Position numbers and translations under genes: made by a program. From NCBI GenBank assembly GCA_016840035.1, contig JAEOTC010000121.1, positions 97,962 to 133,590 of the forward strand: a stretch of DNA of 35,629 bases. Reading direction: 5' to 3'. The notes under the pieces are model-generated. The model saw only the letters and a list, made by a program, of their open reading frames with translations. It did not search any database and had not been told where the DNA came from. Shown piece after piece: positions 24,201 through 32,608 of this stretch. Every line of letters starts with the position of its first letter. The first letter of the stretch is position 1. Origin of the DNA: Candidatus Hodarchaeota archaeon (GTDB lineage: Archaea; Asgardarchaeota; Heimdallarchaeia; Hodarchaeales; Hodarchaeaceae).

Positions 24201-26097
24201 TATTCCTGGTATCATTTACCCCGTTGATTTCTAGGATGAGTTGAACATTACTCCCATTTACTCCACTCTGGTGAGGATTCCAATCATCAATATTTACGTC
24301 AAACTCAACATATCCCTCATCATGGTTGGAAAATGTGTCACTTAAGGCCGAGATTCTTGGTGACACTGTATCACTAGGAGTAATATTCTTCAATGGAAAG
24401 AGTACTGGCCATTGACGAGAACCATTTTCGTTACCAACCTGATCGAATACAGAATAAACTGTGTAATTCAGTTCGATACCATAATCAAACAAACCTCTGT
24501 AAATCCAAAGACAGGAAGAGTCTTGATACATCTCATAATATTCGGAATTTACCTGTAGGATAATTGGAGGTTGAATTCCGCTTTCATCAGTTGCATTGAC
24601 GACAAACTTAACAGTGCTATTACCATATTCAAATGCAAGATAACTCCAAATAATAGGATCATCAGGGTCATCAAGATTGATATGTCGTAAAGGAGAAGCA
24701 ATAAAATTCCCTGCAGTATCTTCAGCAAGTATATTATAACTAATGGTAATATTTATTAAATTGCTTAGAGTATCTAATGCGGTTTGATTGTGATAAGTAA
24801 TCCCTGAATATAGAATCATTGTGAAAGGCTGTGAAGAATTTATTTCATCATCATTCGAGGTATGATTGTAAGCTGTTAGGTTGAGATGCACATACGATAA
24901 ATTGCTAAAATCAGCCACATCGGCAAAAAAGGTTAAAGAAGTTCTATTGAATGTTATATCTAGGATTTCGGGTGGTTCTTCATCAATGAATTTATCAATT
25001 ACGATTGAATAATCGTACGACATTGTTTTCATATAGGTTCGTGTAGGTACGATTGCTAAATTTGCATACGTATCATTAACAATTGTTCTATAATTCACTG
25101 TGAGGTTATATTTTCCCCAAGGAATGTTTGAAAATCTAACTTGACCTGTTATTGTGGTGTTTTGTATCCATGTATTTGATGAATTCATTGTATCTGTGAG
25201 ATTAACTAGGGCATTTTCGATATTATAACCATCCAGATCCTTAACATTTACATTTAAGGTAGCATTTCCCGGAATATCGTCGTATAAGATCCAAAATAAA
25301 GCTTTCTTATACCAATTCCAGGTATCTACATTGAAGCGATCAGTTTCGGGAATCCCCCAAAAAATCCGTCGTTCAGGTGAAGAAGTGTTGAACCAATCTT
25401 GACCATTCTTCTCGAGAACAGCGATAGCTGCATAGTCTGTCCTAGCTAGATATGCAAGCTGTAAAATATCACAACCAGCGGGAAGTTTATTGTAATCTTT
25501 TAAATAAGTTAAATCTTCCCAAGCGGGGGTATAAACCTCAACACTTGATTCAGGAATATGATCCTCCAAAATATAATGTGAAACTGGTAATAATTCTACA
25601 TTTGTGTCCCATTTGTGGTAATATTTCGTGGGAGCACCTAATCCAAAGTCATCCCCATGACCAGGTTCCATAGTGAGGATTGGAATGGAAGCAGTCGAGA
25701 GAGTTTCAACAGTACCCTCTTCTGCTACAGATCTGGAGATAACCACCACATCATAACTATTAATATTATAGGAATCATTTGCTGTATGATACGTAACATT
25801 AAATCCAAGGTCTACGGTCATGTAATCATAGAATGCGATATCATGAATTGCATCTAGTGCTGTATCATCACCTACTAGAAATAAAACTGCTGGTGATTGA
25901 AATGATTGCAATTTAAAGGATAAATCGTCAACAAAATCCGGAATTGTGGAATTAAATGTGGTATTTGGAGAATTTAACACTGGAACCAAAATATTATCAG
26001 TGTCTGCCAAATTATGTTTTAGATTAGGATCATAAAGGGTGAAAACATTCAGTAAAAAGAGAAAAATTATAATAGAAGATAGAGTACGCCGAATCAC
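21238..26097 (-). CDS. Giant single-pass receptor-like protein with cytosolic roadblock/longin-like module (1619 residues)
   Basis: Signal peptide at residues 1-21 (two Arg then IIIFLFLLNVFTL). Residues about 64-272 look like a ThuA/GATase-like Rossmann domain (AVLFLVGDD, YDVVVISRSV, ILTMEPGHGDD, RRIFWGIPETDRF). About 275-340 is a carboxypeptidase-regulatory-like beta fold (LNVNVKDLDGYNIENALVNL). From about 370 to 1305 there are roughly nine Ig-like repeats of about 100 residues opening with D-x-x-x-P-x-I and rich in Asn-x-Ser/Thr sequons. One membrane helix (VLVGIGVLIVVSVFGSITL, about 1312-1332) is followed by RRRRR. The last 285 residues are cytosolic: a roadblock/longin-like fold (TYTILVSSSAGVPI, helix GLSVGIDSFLASF, strands VQILILG and YRIFVFLRE), then a helical and beta second half. 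This tail is homologous to that of 26342-32065. The gene is coupled to a small GTPase gene 17 bases downstream. Confidence 0.87.
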   Translation of the reverse strand: MIRRTLSSIIIFLFLLNVFTLYDPNLKHNLADTDNILVPVLNSPNTTFNSTIPDFVDDLSFKLQSFQSPAVLFLVGDDTALDAIHDIAFYDYMTVDLGFNVTYHTANDSYNINSYDVVVISRSVAEEGTVETLSTASIPILTMEPGHGDDFGLGAPTKYYHKWDTNVELLPVSHYILEDHIPESSVEVYTPAWEDLTYLKDYNKLPAGCDILQLAYLARTDYAAIAVLEKNGQDWFNTSSPERRIFWGIPETDRFNVDTWNWYKKALFWILYDDIPGNATLNVNVKDLDGYNIENALVNLTDTMNSSNTWIQNTTITGQVRFSNIPWGKYNLTVNYRTIVNDTYANLAIVPTRTYMKTMSYDYSIVIDKFIDEEPPEILDITFNRTSLTFFADVADFSNLSYVHLNLTAYNHTSNDDEINSSQPFTMILYSGITYHNQTALDTLSNLINITISYNILAEDTAGNFIASPLRHINLDDPDDPIIWSYLAFEYGNSTVKFVVNATDESGIQPPIILQVNSEYYEMYQDSSCLWIYRGLFDYGIELNYTVYSVFDQVGNENGSRQWPVLFPLKNITPSDTVSPRISALSDTFSNHDEGYVEFDVNIDDWNPHQSGVNGSNVQLILEINGVNDTRNMTQIGEITFTYQDTFDYNDSIKYWVKAVDIANNFVYSSGRGPFSINDNTIPNIAFWAFEYGNGTLDFYSNVNDWPNNDTIAYILFTDDYFAVDWMNFSMIQMSETLYWYRYPNFPYQTQDVWYYATAVDAANNSIESPLDTAKSLSLSDSIAPEITLTLINSTTNDGEVTVQARAVDPYGEQIFVNNTFYINISSLSGSFSGTMTYDPAFYPFSTYSHTFSYPYQEEVTFTVWVNDLGGNQGIINKSILSQDVAPPSIVGYGITEFQNGTLIIWTEVRDGNNGSGLLMDNSSVLLNWAFIHEISVNMEWNSTGNFFCYKIDGREPRDAITYNITVYDNAQNIASTGLLLYKITDETPPIFLSNPSYNETQINHISTEVIFSTVAQDPFGEISEVLLEYAILEDSQWLNYSTTMIQADERYEFKLTLIPNTTLQYRIIVIDEWFNNVTSSYSMVQLKDFSPATFDEDLYGIEIMDSDSGRIKVWVTVRDIFDHQEENVSLTIIDLNTSTVIFENVTMNKEGRNHSMIVSVEYHHDYSFTLILVDLGVFYGYYNAEILAIPNLHIDDQWSPEFHSVGYESLNSTEIRFWARVTDWGTGIHNVTLYYSLDAGKGSQFDDGYELVLMINNGTHYIGHLSIKTSGILYWNIVAFDGTSFSVYNGPTEGTTIIAGGNGLSGIPLETLVLVGIGVLIVVSVFGSITLSVRRRRRIAKQFKQSLQDKLSFLSNTYTILVSSSAGVPILTTTNIIYQSSDSMNGALSGLSVGIDSFLASFQSDFMTQIQSNPEFRPPQQPGDVKVSLIEQNEVQILILGSETYRIFVFLREIPNEFIRTSFVKISSDLERKLQLTDLGIVDEAIMAPQVQNIMRKHLPIDLLRPFQIDLLRVKEIERTLAKNVDKFPISKDALRAIKILVVTAFSRPSSAKSVKSLLKQCDKHISETSQRFTGFTFYSNAKTIISRFVDFPIELEYDTFWNGIDEKVQILVPQNEG

Positions 26098-26341
26098 CTT
26101 TAATCATCCAAAAAAAGCATTCGAGAATGAGTAAGAACCACTTACATTCGAATAAATTCGCTACTGTATTTTAAAAATAACTAAATAAAATATTAGAATA
26201 AGAACGAATATTCAAGAGAATTTATAAACCAATAATGATGCTTTTTAACAATTAAATTAACTTTGATGATTGGATACTGTACATATTCCATTTTTCTGGC
26301 TGAAATGTAGATTTGATGTCATTTAAACAAAAAACTAATCA
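26098..26341. other. Gap between the two receptor genes
   Basis: 244 AT-rich bases without a gene. Minus-strand TATA-like sequences (TTTATAAATT near 26220-26229 and ATTTTTAAAATACAG near 26165-26179) suggest the 1619-residue receptor gene has its own promoter. Confidence 0.4.
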
Positions 26342-29300
26342 TTAAAATGGAACGAGAATATTAACCCGATCATCAATGCCCATCCATAAAGCCTCACTTA
26401 CATCTTTCAAAGGAAATCCCCCTACTTGTTCAAGAATCCTCATCACATCGGAATAAAGAAAGATACCCGAATAGCTTTGAGGATAATTTGCGATAGTTTG
26501 GGGATATAATCTCAGTAGGGCCTGTTTTGTACTACTCGTGGTAGGTGGAGTTAGACTAGTGACCACTAGGAACTTTAAGACATTCAAAGCGGGTTTGGAA
26601 ATTAATGAGTCCGTATCTTTTTGTTTCACTATTGAATCAAAGTACTCTAATCTTTCGAGATCAATTTTAAAAGGCGATAATAATCCAATTGGTAAATATT
26701 TTCGCAAAATTCTTCGGATATTTGGTCCTAAAAGATCTTCATTAATTACACCCGTGTCATATAACGCCAGATTTTGCTGTATATCTTTAATGACTTTTAA
26801 GAATGTATTTCGGAGAAAAGAGGAGGGAACTTCTTTTAAGAATACAAAAATCCTATAAGACACAGAACCAAGGATCATAATTTGGATTTGATTTTGCTCA
26901 ATAACACTTAGACGATAACTAGTTTCTGCTTCAGGATGATCACGTGAAAGATTGATATCAGACATCTGTGACATAAAATCAGCCTGGAACGATTCAAGGA
27001 AGGCATCGATTCCAACAGATAACCCACTTAGAGTACCCGTTAAGGATTCATCGGCTTGATAGAGGATATTACTTTGATTCCAAATAGGTACACCTGCAGC
27101 GGAAGTGACAAGAATCGTATATGTATCAGTTAAGAAAGAAAGTTTTTCTTCAGTCGCTTTCAAAACAGATGCTTTCTTTTCTTGTCTTTGACGATAAAGC
27201 AGTAGACCTCCACTAAAGGTCAGAAAAGCGGCAACTATTAAACTGACAAAAATAACCATCAGTTCTGGAGGGATACCAGTGAAAATTACCTCCTCTTCAA
27301 TTTCAACTTCAAATATGTCAGAATAAACCGCATTATTTTTGTTTCCCAAAGAATCTTCTGTTCCAACGGAGTATGTGAGATTACTATCTGTGGTGAATTC
27401 GTGAATTATAACTGCTATATATAAGGATACAAACCCAGTCTTATTTACAAACTCCATAATGAGTGTTTGACTGGTTAAAATAGAACCAATTCCAACTGAA
27501 GATTTATTTGTGATTGTATAAGTTAAAATTATCTCTGTGATTTGGGAAACTCTTTCCTCGACATATGCGTATATTGTGATATTAGTAGGATTAGTGGGGT
27601 GATTTTTAACAGGAATCGTGTATAGAACGCGTGGAGGGACTTTGTCTTCAACGGTAAAATTGAAATTTGCTGAACACATTATGTGAAAAACTCGTTGGCC
27701 AAATTCATGACTTGTAGTGGCATAAATGATAACTTGGATATCCAGATCCAATAATGCGATTCCCTCAAAACGTAAGTACCATTTATTTCCCGTTTGTCGT
27801 GTTGTGTTCAACATAAAAGAGGTTCCATTTGGTAAAATGAAGTCGTACCTTACAACAAGTGTATTAGAACTACTGATGTCCGAGACAATTGCTGTGATAT
27901 TATATCGACAGTCCATGGTGAGGTCAATTGATTCTGAAGCATAACTAATAATTGGCTTGCTTAGAATCTTTATTTGACTCGTAATGAATTCAGTACCAGT
28001 ATCGTTTCCATCAGAAGGAGTGAGGATAGCATACCAAATTTCTTCTGTTTCCGTAGCTGTATAAGGAATTATCGTTTGATTTTCAAATTCGAGCATCTCA
28101 ATCCAAGAAGAATTTGGAAATATCTTTATCCATTGAATTTTAGTAAAATCAGAGTCAAAATCAGCATCAAAGAAGCCATAAGTAAGATTGATATCTTCAT
28201 TCTCTGCATAAAATTCATCTATTCTTTCATTTGGGATTATAAAAGTACTCGAGTTATCAAACATGAATTGGGAATTATATATTGTGGGAGGAGTATTCGT
28301 AATATTGAGATAGGATAAGATTACTAGATTTGACCATTCTGAACCATCGAATACTCTGAGGGTTGCATACCATGATTGATCTCTTAAGAGGAATTCTGAT
28401 CCAATCTCCTGTGTACTGTTGCCTAAATCAGCTCTAAGAGAATAATTACCATCCGTTGCGAAATACCATAAAATCTCAATGTCAAGAATTCCATCGGAAT
28501 CGATATCGTAAATATCATAATGTAGGAATAAGTTAACACTTCTAAAGGTAGAATTAATAAGCTCTAGACCAAAGCTTCCATTTGTATAACCATATGATCT
28601 GACTTCAGGTCTAGTGTTTAATATTTCAATCTCCGAAGAATTAACCCAGGCACCAAAAGTTCTCCATCCATCTCTTGGCTGTACACTAACAATCCAGATA
28701 TCACCTTTAGTCAAATATTGTGGATCTACCACGATCCAGTCTGGTCCACTGAAGATTAGTTGATTATTTCTGTACCAACGATAATTACTACCGATCACAT
28801 ATCCATTAGAATCTAGTTCAATCTCATAAGAAGGATTTTCCCCCTGATCAGGGTCTGTAGCAGTATAATTGACCTTTAAAAATGCGCTTGCAGTGAAATT
28901 GGGTCCTCCTTGTGGATTAAAGATGTTTGGATTCCCTATCAAATACGGTGCGGAATTACCAACAACAATAAACCCATTAGGGAATAGTGAGGAATCAACA
29001 GCTAATCCATACCCATCTCCGTCATGAGGTGTGATGGTACAAGTTATTAAATCTCCAGCAGTAATCCAAGAACTTGGTAAGGTAACAGTCGTAGGTGGAT
29101 TTAGAATAAAATGATCTATATGGAATATTCTCCAGCTAATTTGGGTTTGTACTGATTCTGAATCACCATCGATATCGACGAAATCATAAGAAATTATTAC
29201 ATCAGTACTGGTATTTATTCCCCCTGTTATCGTAACATTCTCAATCGATGGGATAGAATTACTTATTGATAATCCAGGCTGAAGAGATATAGGAAGTGAC

Positions 29301-32065
29301 CAATCTGAACCATCATATAACCAAACTTGAAAAGTCCAAATTTGATCTTTTGAAGTAAAGGAATTTGGTACAGTTGTATGATTTTCTAAAGAAAAAACAG
29401 TTGCTACGCCATCATGCCATACAATTTTGTAATCAATAATGGGATCTCCATCAATGTCTTCTCCTTCAAAAGAAGCAATCAAATCATTTGAAGTGTATGC
29501 AATCTCTGGGTAGATGCCTGTTTCAGTTATTAAAGGAGCTGTATTGGAAATTGTAATATTTTCACTTCGTGTCCAATTACCAAAATCAAAATCATCTCCA
29601 GGTCTCACCTCCGCGAACCATTCATCACCTTTGACAAGTTGAGCAGTTGATAAATTCTGTAATCCATCGAATTGAGATTGATAAACAGAATTTCGATACC
29701 ATCGAAAAAGGGTTACTGATTCATTATCTCCATTTGGATCATAGAATGTGTAATCCACATACAAAGACCCTCCAACGACTGGATTACTGCTGGAAAGGTT
29801 GACATAAAGAGCTGATGGAGGATCATTCGGAGCAATTCCAATGCTAATGGTTGGGGAAGAGTACCATTCACTATAATCTGTTCCATCACTAATTCGATAT
29901 TCCACTCGCCAAAGATCGTTGGGTGCAGTAATAGTATCTGCTAGTATATCAGAATCATTGTTATCTGTTCGCATCTCCCATTTTCCAGAAAAATAGTAAT
30001 ACCATCGAATCTCTAGTGATCCAGTATCATTCGGATCTGAATCTGCATCATAATAAGAGAAATCTCCCACTAAATCTTCATCGTCCGCGACAGTATTAGG
30101 AGATGTAAAATTATTTAGCGATACAATCAGAGTAGGTGGTGTATTTTGGATAATTATCGCAGATACGTTCTTAAAAAGGCCATAATCTTCTCCATCACTA
30201 GGAGAAATACCAAATTTCCAGAGGTCATTCTTTTTTGTACGATTAGAAGGAATTATAGTTTCGTTTGTCAAATCCTCTTGAATAACATATCCTGTTCCAT
30301 TATCAAGATACCAAATGATAATTGAATCAGATTCAAAATCACTAGAGTCATTATCATCCCAATCATAAGATATTGTTAAATCATTACCTGTTTTGGGAGC
30401 TATAGGAAAAATCTCTAGAGAAGAAATTGTAGGAGGGGAATTTGATACAGTGATATTGTTAGAATATGTAGTATTTCCATATTCTAATCCATCATAGGGC
30501 TGAATGCTAACTCGCCATACATCTCCTTTAAATAATGCTGATGAAACTAGCTGCAATTCATTATCATAAGCAGGAATACTAGCCCAGTTTGAATCAGAGA
30601 CATTCCATTTCATCCAGCGGATCTCAGTTCCTCCCTCTGGATCTCCGTCTTGATCAAAATAATCATAATTTAGAGTTAAATTATCCCTAGTGTAAACAGG
30701 ATCTGGAGAAAGTGTTATATTGTTAGCTTGTGGGATATTATTCTCACTGGAAGTAGAAAGCAACATAATATCGATATTCCAACTATCTTTGAAAAAATCG
30801 TTATCAGAATTAGTTGCTTTTATTCTTATTGTGAATATAGGTGAATTTAAGTAGCTTAAAATACTGAAATTATTCCAAGAATTTGCTGATAAGGTAGGAA
30901 TTACTGTTTCCCATGAGGCAGAAGAAGTCCACACATCTACCTTTAGAGTTTCACTCCCTAATGATCCCGTTAGAATAGAAAGATTTTCTTCAAGCTGTGT
31001 GTATTTGGCATCAGTCCACTGATATTCAAACTGGGCGTCATAAGAAGTCCTTGCTTTTCGAATATTTACTCCAATCATCACCCATTCTTTGTTTATAGAA
31101 CTCCATTCCATTGTAACTGAAGTATCCCCTGGTGAGGTACTACCTGCACCATAACGACCTGAACCCGTACCCATCTCTCCATTCCATCGTTCCGTCTGAG
31201 TTGAACCTGGGGAAGGAGAGCCGACTGCAAGAGTGTTCACTGAATCTTGTACTAAATCCCCAGGCCTAGAGCTAATAGTCACTGAAGTAGGGGAACCATA
31301 TCCAGTTGACGTTACTGGTTGATCAAATGGATGGGTTTGGTTTACGCCAGTATATGACACAACTCCTACTCTGAAATCATCTAAAATTGCCAAATTTACT
31401 GATAGTTCATAGGTACCAACTGGTGGAGCAACCATACTCCAGATTTCGGCAGTAGGTCTGCCTTTGGTACTGTGGGTAACATATGTTTCATAGTTCAATT
31501 CATCACTATCGAAAGATACACTAGAAACTCTTTCTCCCTGATAGGTTTGGACAAAGACTAATAAAAATCGATTTGTTCCAGAAACCGTGTGATTAACAGT
31601 AACTGAATTAGAATCATTATTAAATGCGGTTGACACTGAATCAACTGTTACATTTAAGCTAGGTATAAGGTCTTCTTCAAGTGTCATAAATACTGAATCA
31701 GCTGAAGATCCTTGTGCATTTGAAAATCCAGTTTCAATTCCAATATCCGAGACCCCATCTACATTTGATAGGTTATTATCAACATCATCTTCATCTCCAG
31801 CCGCCATATCAAACCTTATAGGTATCTGTTGAAGATCTATATAAGAGTCATTAGTCCTTTCAGAGGTTGGATTACTTTTTGTTGTCATCGGCTGTTGATT
31901 GTGATCAGGATATGCTGGAAGAATATTCAATTCCTCTCCTCGTAAGTGAGGAACGGAGCTCTTAGTTTCTTCGTCTGATAATTGGGGAATATGGATAAAT
32001 ACCGACCCTAGATTCAAAAGAAATATTGTTAAAATTAAAATTGGTAGGATTCGTCTAGTGTTCAT
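26342..32065 (-). CDS. Giant single-pass receptor-like protein with cytosolic roadblock/longin-like module (1907 residues)
   Basis: Signal peptide at 1-27 (RRILPILILTIFLLNLGSVF). Residues about 140-340 resemble a secreted jelly-roll-like domain (NRFLLVFVQTY, EIWSMVAPPVGTYELSV, VVSYTGVNQTHPFDQ). From about 440 to 1350 there are nine Ig-like repeats of about 95 residues, each opening with N-x-x-P, then a D-x-D-G-D turn, an I-x-W-Y strand, a G/K-D-x-W strand and a P-x-D-G-x-x-Y-G turn. Two more beta domains follow to about 1590. One membrane helix (ELMVIFVSLIVAAFLTFSGG) leads to basic RQRQEKK and a 285-residue cytosolic tail with LSFLTDTYTILVTSAAGVPI, GLSVGIDAFLESFQADFMSQ, YRIFVFLKEVP and a C-terminal region ending MGIDDRVNILVPF, homologous throughout to the tail of the 1619-residue protein. 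The ectodomain has many N-glycosylation sequons. Ligand unknown. Confidence 0.87.
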   Translation of the reverse strand: MNTRRILPILILTIFLLNLGSVFIHIPQLSDEETKSSVPHLRGEELNILPAYPDHNQQPMTTKSNPTSERTNDSYIDLQQIPIRFDMAAGDEDDVDNNLSNVDGVSDIGIETGFSNAQGSSADSVFMTLEEDLIPSLNVTVDSVSTAFNNDSNSVTVNHTVSGTNRFLLVFVQTYQGERVSSVSFDSDELNYETYVTHSTKGRPTAEIWSMVAPPVGTYELSVNLAILDDFRVGVVSYTGVNQTHPFDQPVTSTGYGSPTSVTISSRPGDLVQDSVNTLAVGSPSPGSTQTERWNGEMGTGSGRYGAGSTSPGDTSVTMEWSSINKEWVMIGVNIRKARTSYDAQFEYQWTDAKYTQLEENLSILTGSLGSETLKVDVWTSSASWETVIPTLSANSWNNFSILSYLNSPIFTIRIKATNSDNDFFKDSWNIDIMLLSTSSENNIPQANNITLSPDPVYTRDNLTLNYDYFDQDGDPEGGTEIRWMKWNVSDSNWASIPAYDNELQLVSSALFKGDVWRVSIQPYDGLEYGNTTYSNNITVSNSPPTISSLEIFPIAPKTGNDLTISYDWDDNDSSDFESDSIIIWYLDNGTGYVIQEDLTNETIIPSNRTKKNDLWKFGISPSDGEDYGLFKNVSAIIIQNTPPTLIVSLNNFTSPNTVADDEDLVGDFSYYDADSDPNDTGSLEIRWYYYFSGKWEMRTDNNDSDILADTITAPNDLWRVEYRISDGTDYSEWYSSPTISIGIAPNDPPSALYVNLSSSNPVVGGSLYVDYTFYDPNGDNESVTLFRWYRNSVYQSQFDGLQNLSTAQLVKGDEWFAEVRPGDDFDFGNWTRSENITISNTAPLITETGIYPEIAYTSNDLIASFEGEDIDGDPIIDYKIVWHDGVATVFSLENHTTVPNSFTSKDQIWTFQVWLYDGSDWSLPISLQPGLSISNSIPSIENVTITGGINTSTDVIISYDFVDIDGDSESVQTQISWRIFHIDHFILNPPTTVTLPSSWITAGDLITCTITPHDGDGYGLAVDSSLFPNGFIVVGNSAPYLIGNPNIFNPQGGPNFTASAFLKVNYTATDPDQGENPSYEIELDSNGYVIGSNYRWYRNNQLIFSGPDWIVVDPQYLTKGDIWIVSVQPRDGWRTFGAWVNSSEIEILNTRPEVRSYGYTNGSFGLELINSTFRSVNLFLHYDIYDIDSDGILDIEILWYFATDGNYSLRADLGNSTQEIGSEFLLRDQSWYATLRVFDGSEWSNLVILSYLNITNTPPTIYNSQFMFDNSSTFIIPNERIDEFYAENEDINLTYGFFDADFDSDFTKIQWIKIFPNSSWIEMLEFENQTIIPYTATETEEIWYAILTPSDGNDTGTEFITSQIKILSKPIISYASESIDLTMDCRYNITAIVSDISSSNTLVVRYDFILPNGTSFMLNTTRQTGNKWYLRFEGIALLDLDIQVIIYATTSHEFGQRVFHIMCSANFNFTVEDKVPPRVLYTIPVKNHPTNPTNITIYAYVEERVSQITEIILTYTITNKSSVGIGSILTSQTLIMEFVNKTGFVSLYIAVIIHEFTTDSNLTYSVGTEDSLGNKNNAVYSDIFEVEIEEEVIFTGIPPELMVIFVSLIVAAFLTFSGGLLLYRQRQEKKASVLKATEEKLSFLTDTYTILVTSAAGVPIWNQSNILYQADESLTGTLSGLSVGIDAFLESFQADFMSQMSDINLSRDHPEAETSYRLSVIEQNQIQIMILGSVSYRIFVFLKEVPSSFLRNTFLKVIKDIQQNLALYDTGVINEDLLGPNIRRILRKYLPIGLLSPFKIDLERLEYFDSIVKQKDTDSLISKPALNVLKFLVVTSLTPPTTSSTKQALLRLYPQTIANYPQSYSGIFLYSDVMRILEQVGGFPLKDVSEALWMGIDDRVNILVPF

Positions 32066-32259
32066 CCCAGATCTTCTTCCTCAGTCTCTGAAAAGCAACA
32101 AAATTTCAAAATAAATTGTTTCTTATTACGAAATTCAGAGGATTATAGTACTTTGTCTAAGGATTTGTATCTTAAAAGAATTCTTAAACTAGGAAAATAT
32201 GCTTATGATATCTATACCAAATTTATTGTACAGCTATCTCACTAGGATCTTTCTATCAT

Positions 32260-32454
32260 CTATCTTGACACAAATTCGGGACACGCAAGTTCATCTTTCA
32301 ACATAATAGCGAAATTATTATGGAGGATAAGGAGTCGACATAAACCCATGTCTTTTTTTGCTATCTCCCCACTAACATGAATTGGGGCCTTTACAGTCAA
32401 ATAAGCACACTCTCCACACGTTTTTCCCTTATACGAAAATTCATTGTCTTTCAT
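32260..32454 (-). CDS. Four-cysteine miniprotein, metal or Fe-S binding
   Basis: About 64 residues from the chosen ATG (MKDNEFSYKGKTCGECAYL). The four cysteines are spaced as CGEC, then GLC about 20 residues on, then ACPEF near the end. This CxxC...C...C layout matches small archaeal Cys-motif proteins that bind zinc or an iron-sulfur cluster; the function of such proteins is unknown. A longer frame begins at TTG 32472, but GGTGAT seven bases before the ATG at 32454 supports the shorter form. It stands alone between the receptor gene and the M42 peptidase, on the minus strand. Confidence 0.6.
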   Translation of the reverse strand: MKDNEFSYKGKTCGECAYLTVKAPIHVSGEIAKKDMGLCRLLILHNNFAIMLKDELACPEFVSR

Positions 32455-32608
32455 AAGTCCAATCACCAGCAAAAATTGACTATTAAATATTATTAAATCT
32501 TTCTAGTGAGGGAAGATAAACCTTAAAGTCAAACCCTACGGGCTTAGAAATACAGAATATCTCATTTATTCAGTTAAATTATTGCTTAAACCCGTGAGAG
32601 AATGATCA

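Noticed and set aside
27974..28318. 114-codon plus-strand frame inside the 1907-residue receptor gene
   Set aside because: It is antisense to the well-supported repeat region and has no protein-like domain pattern.
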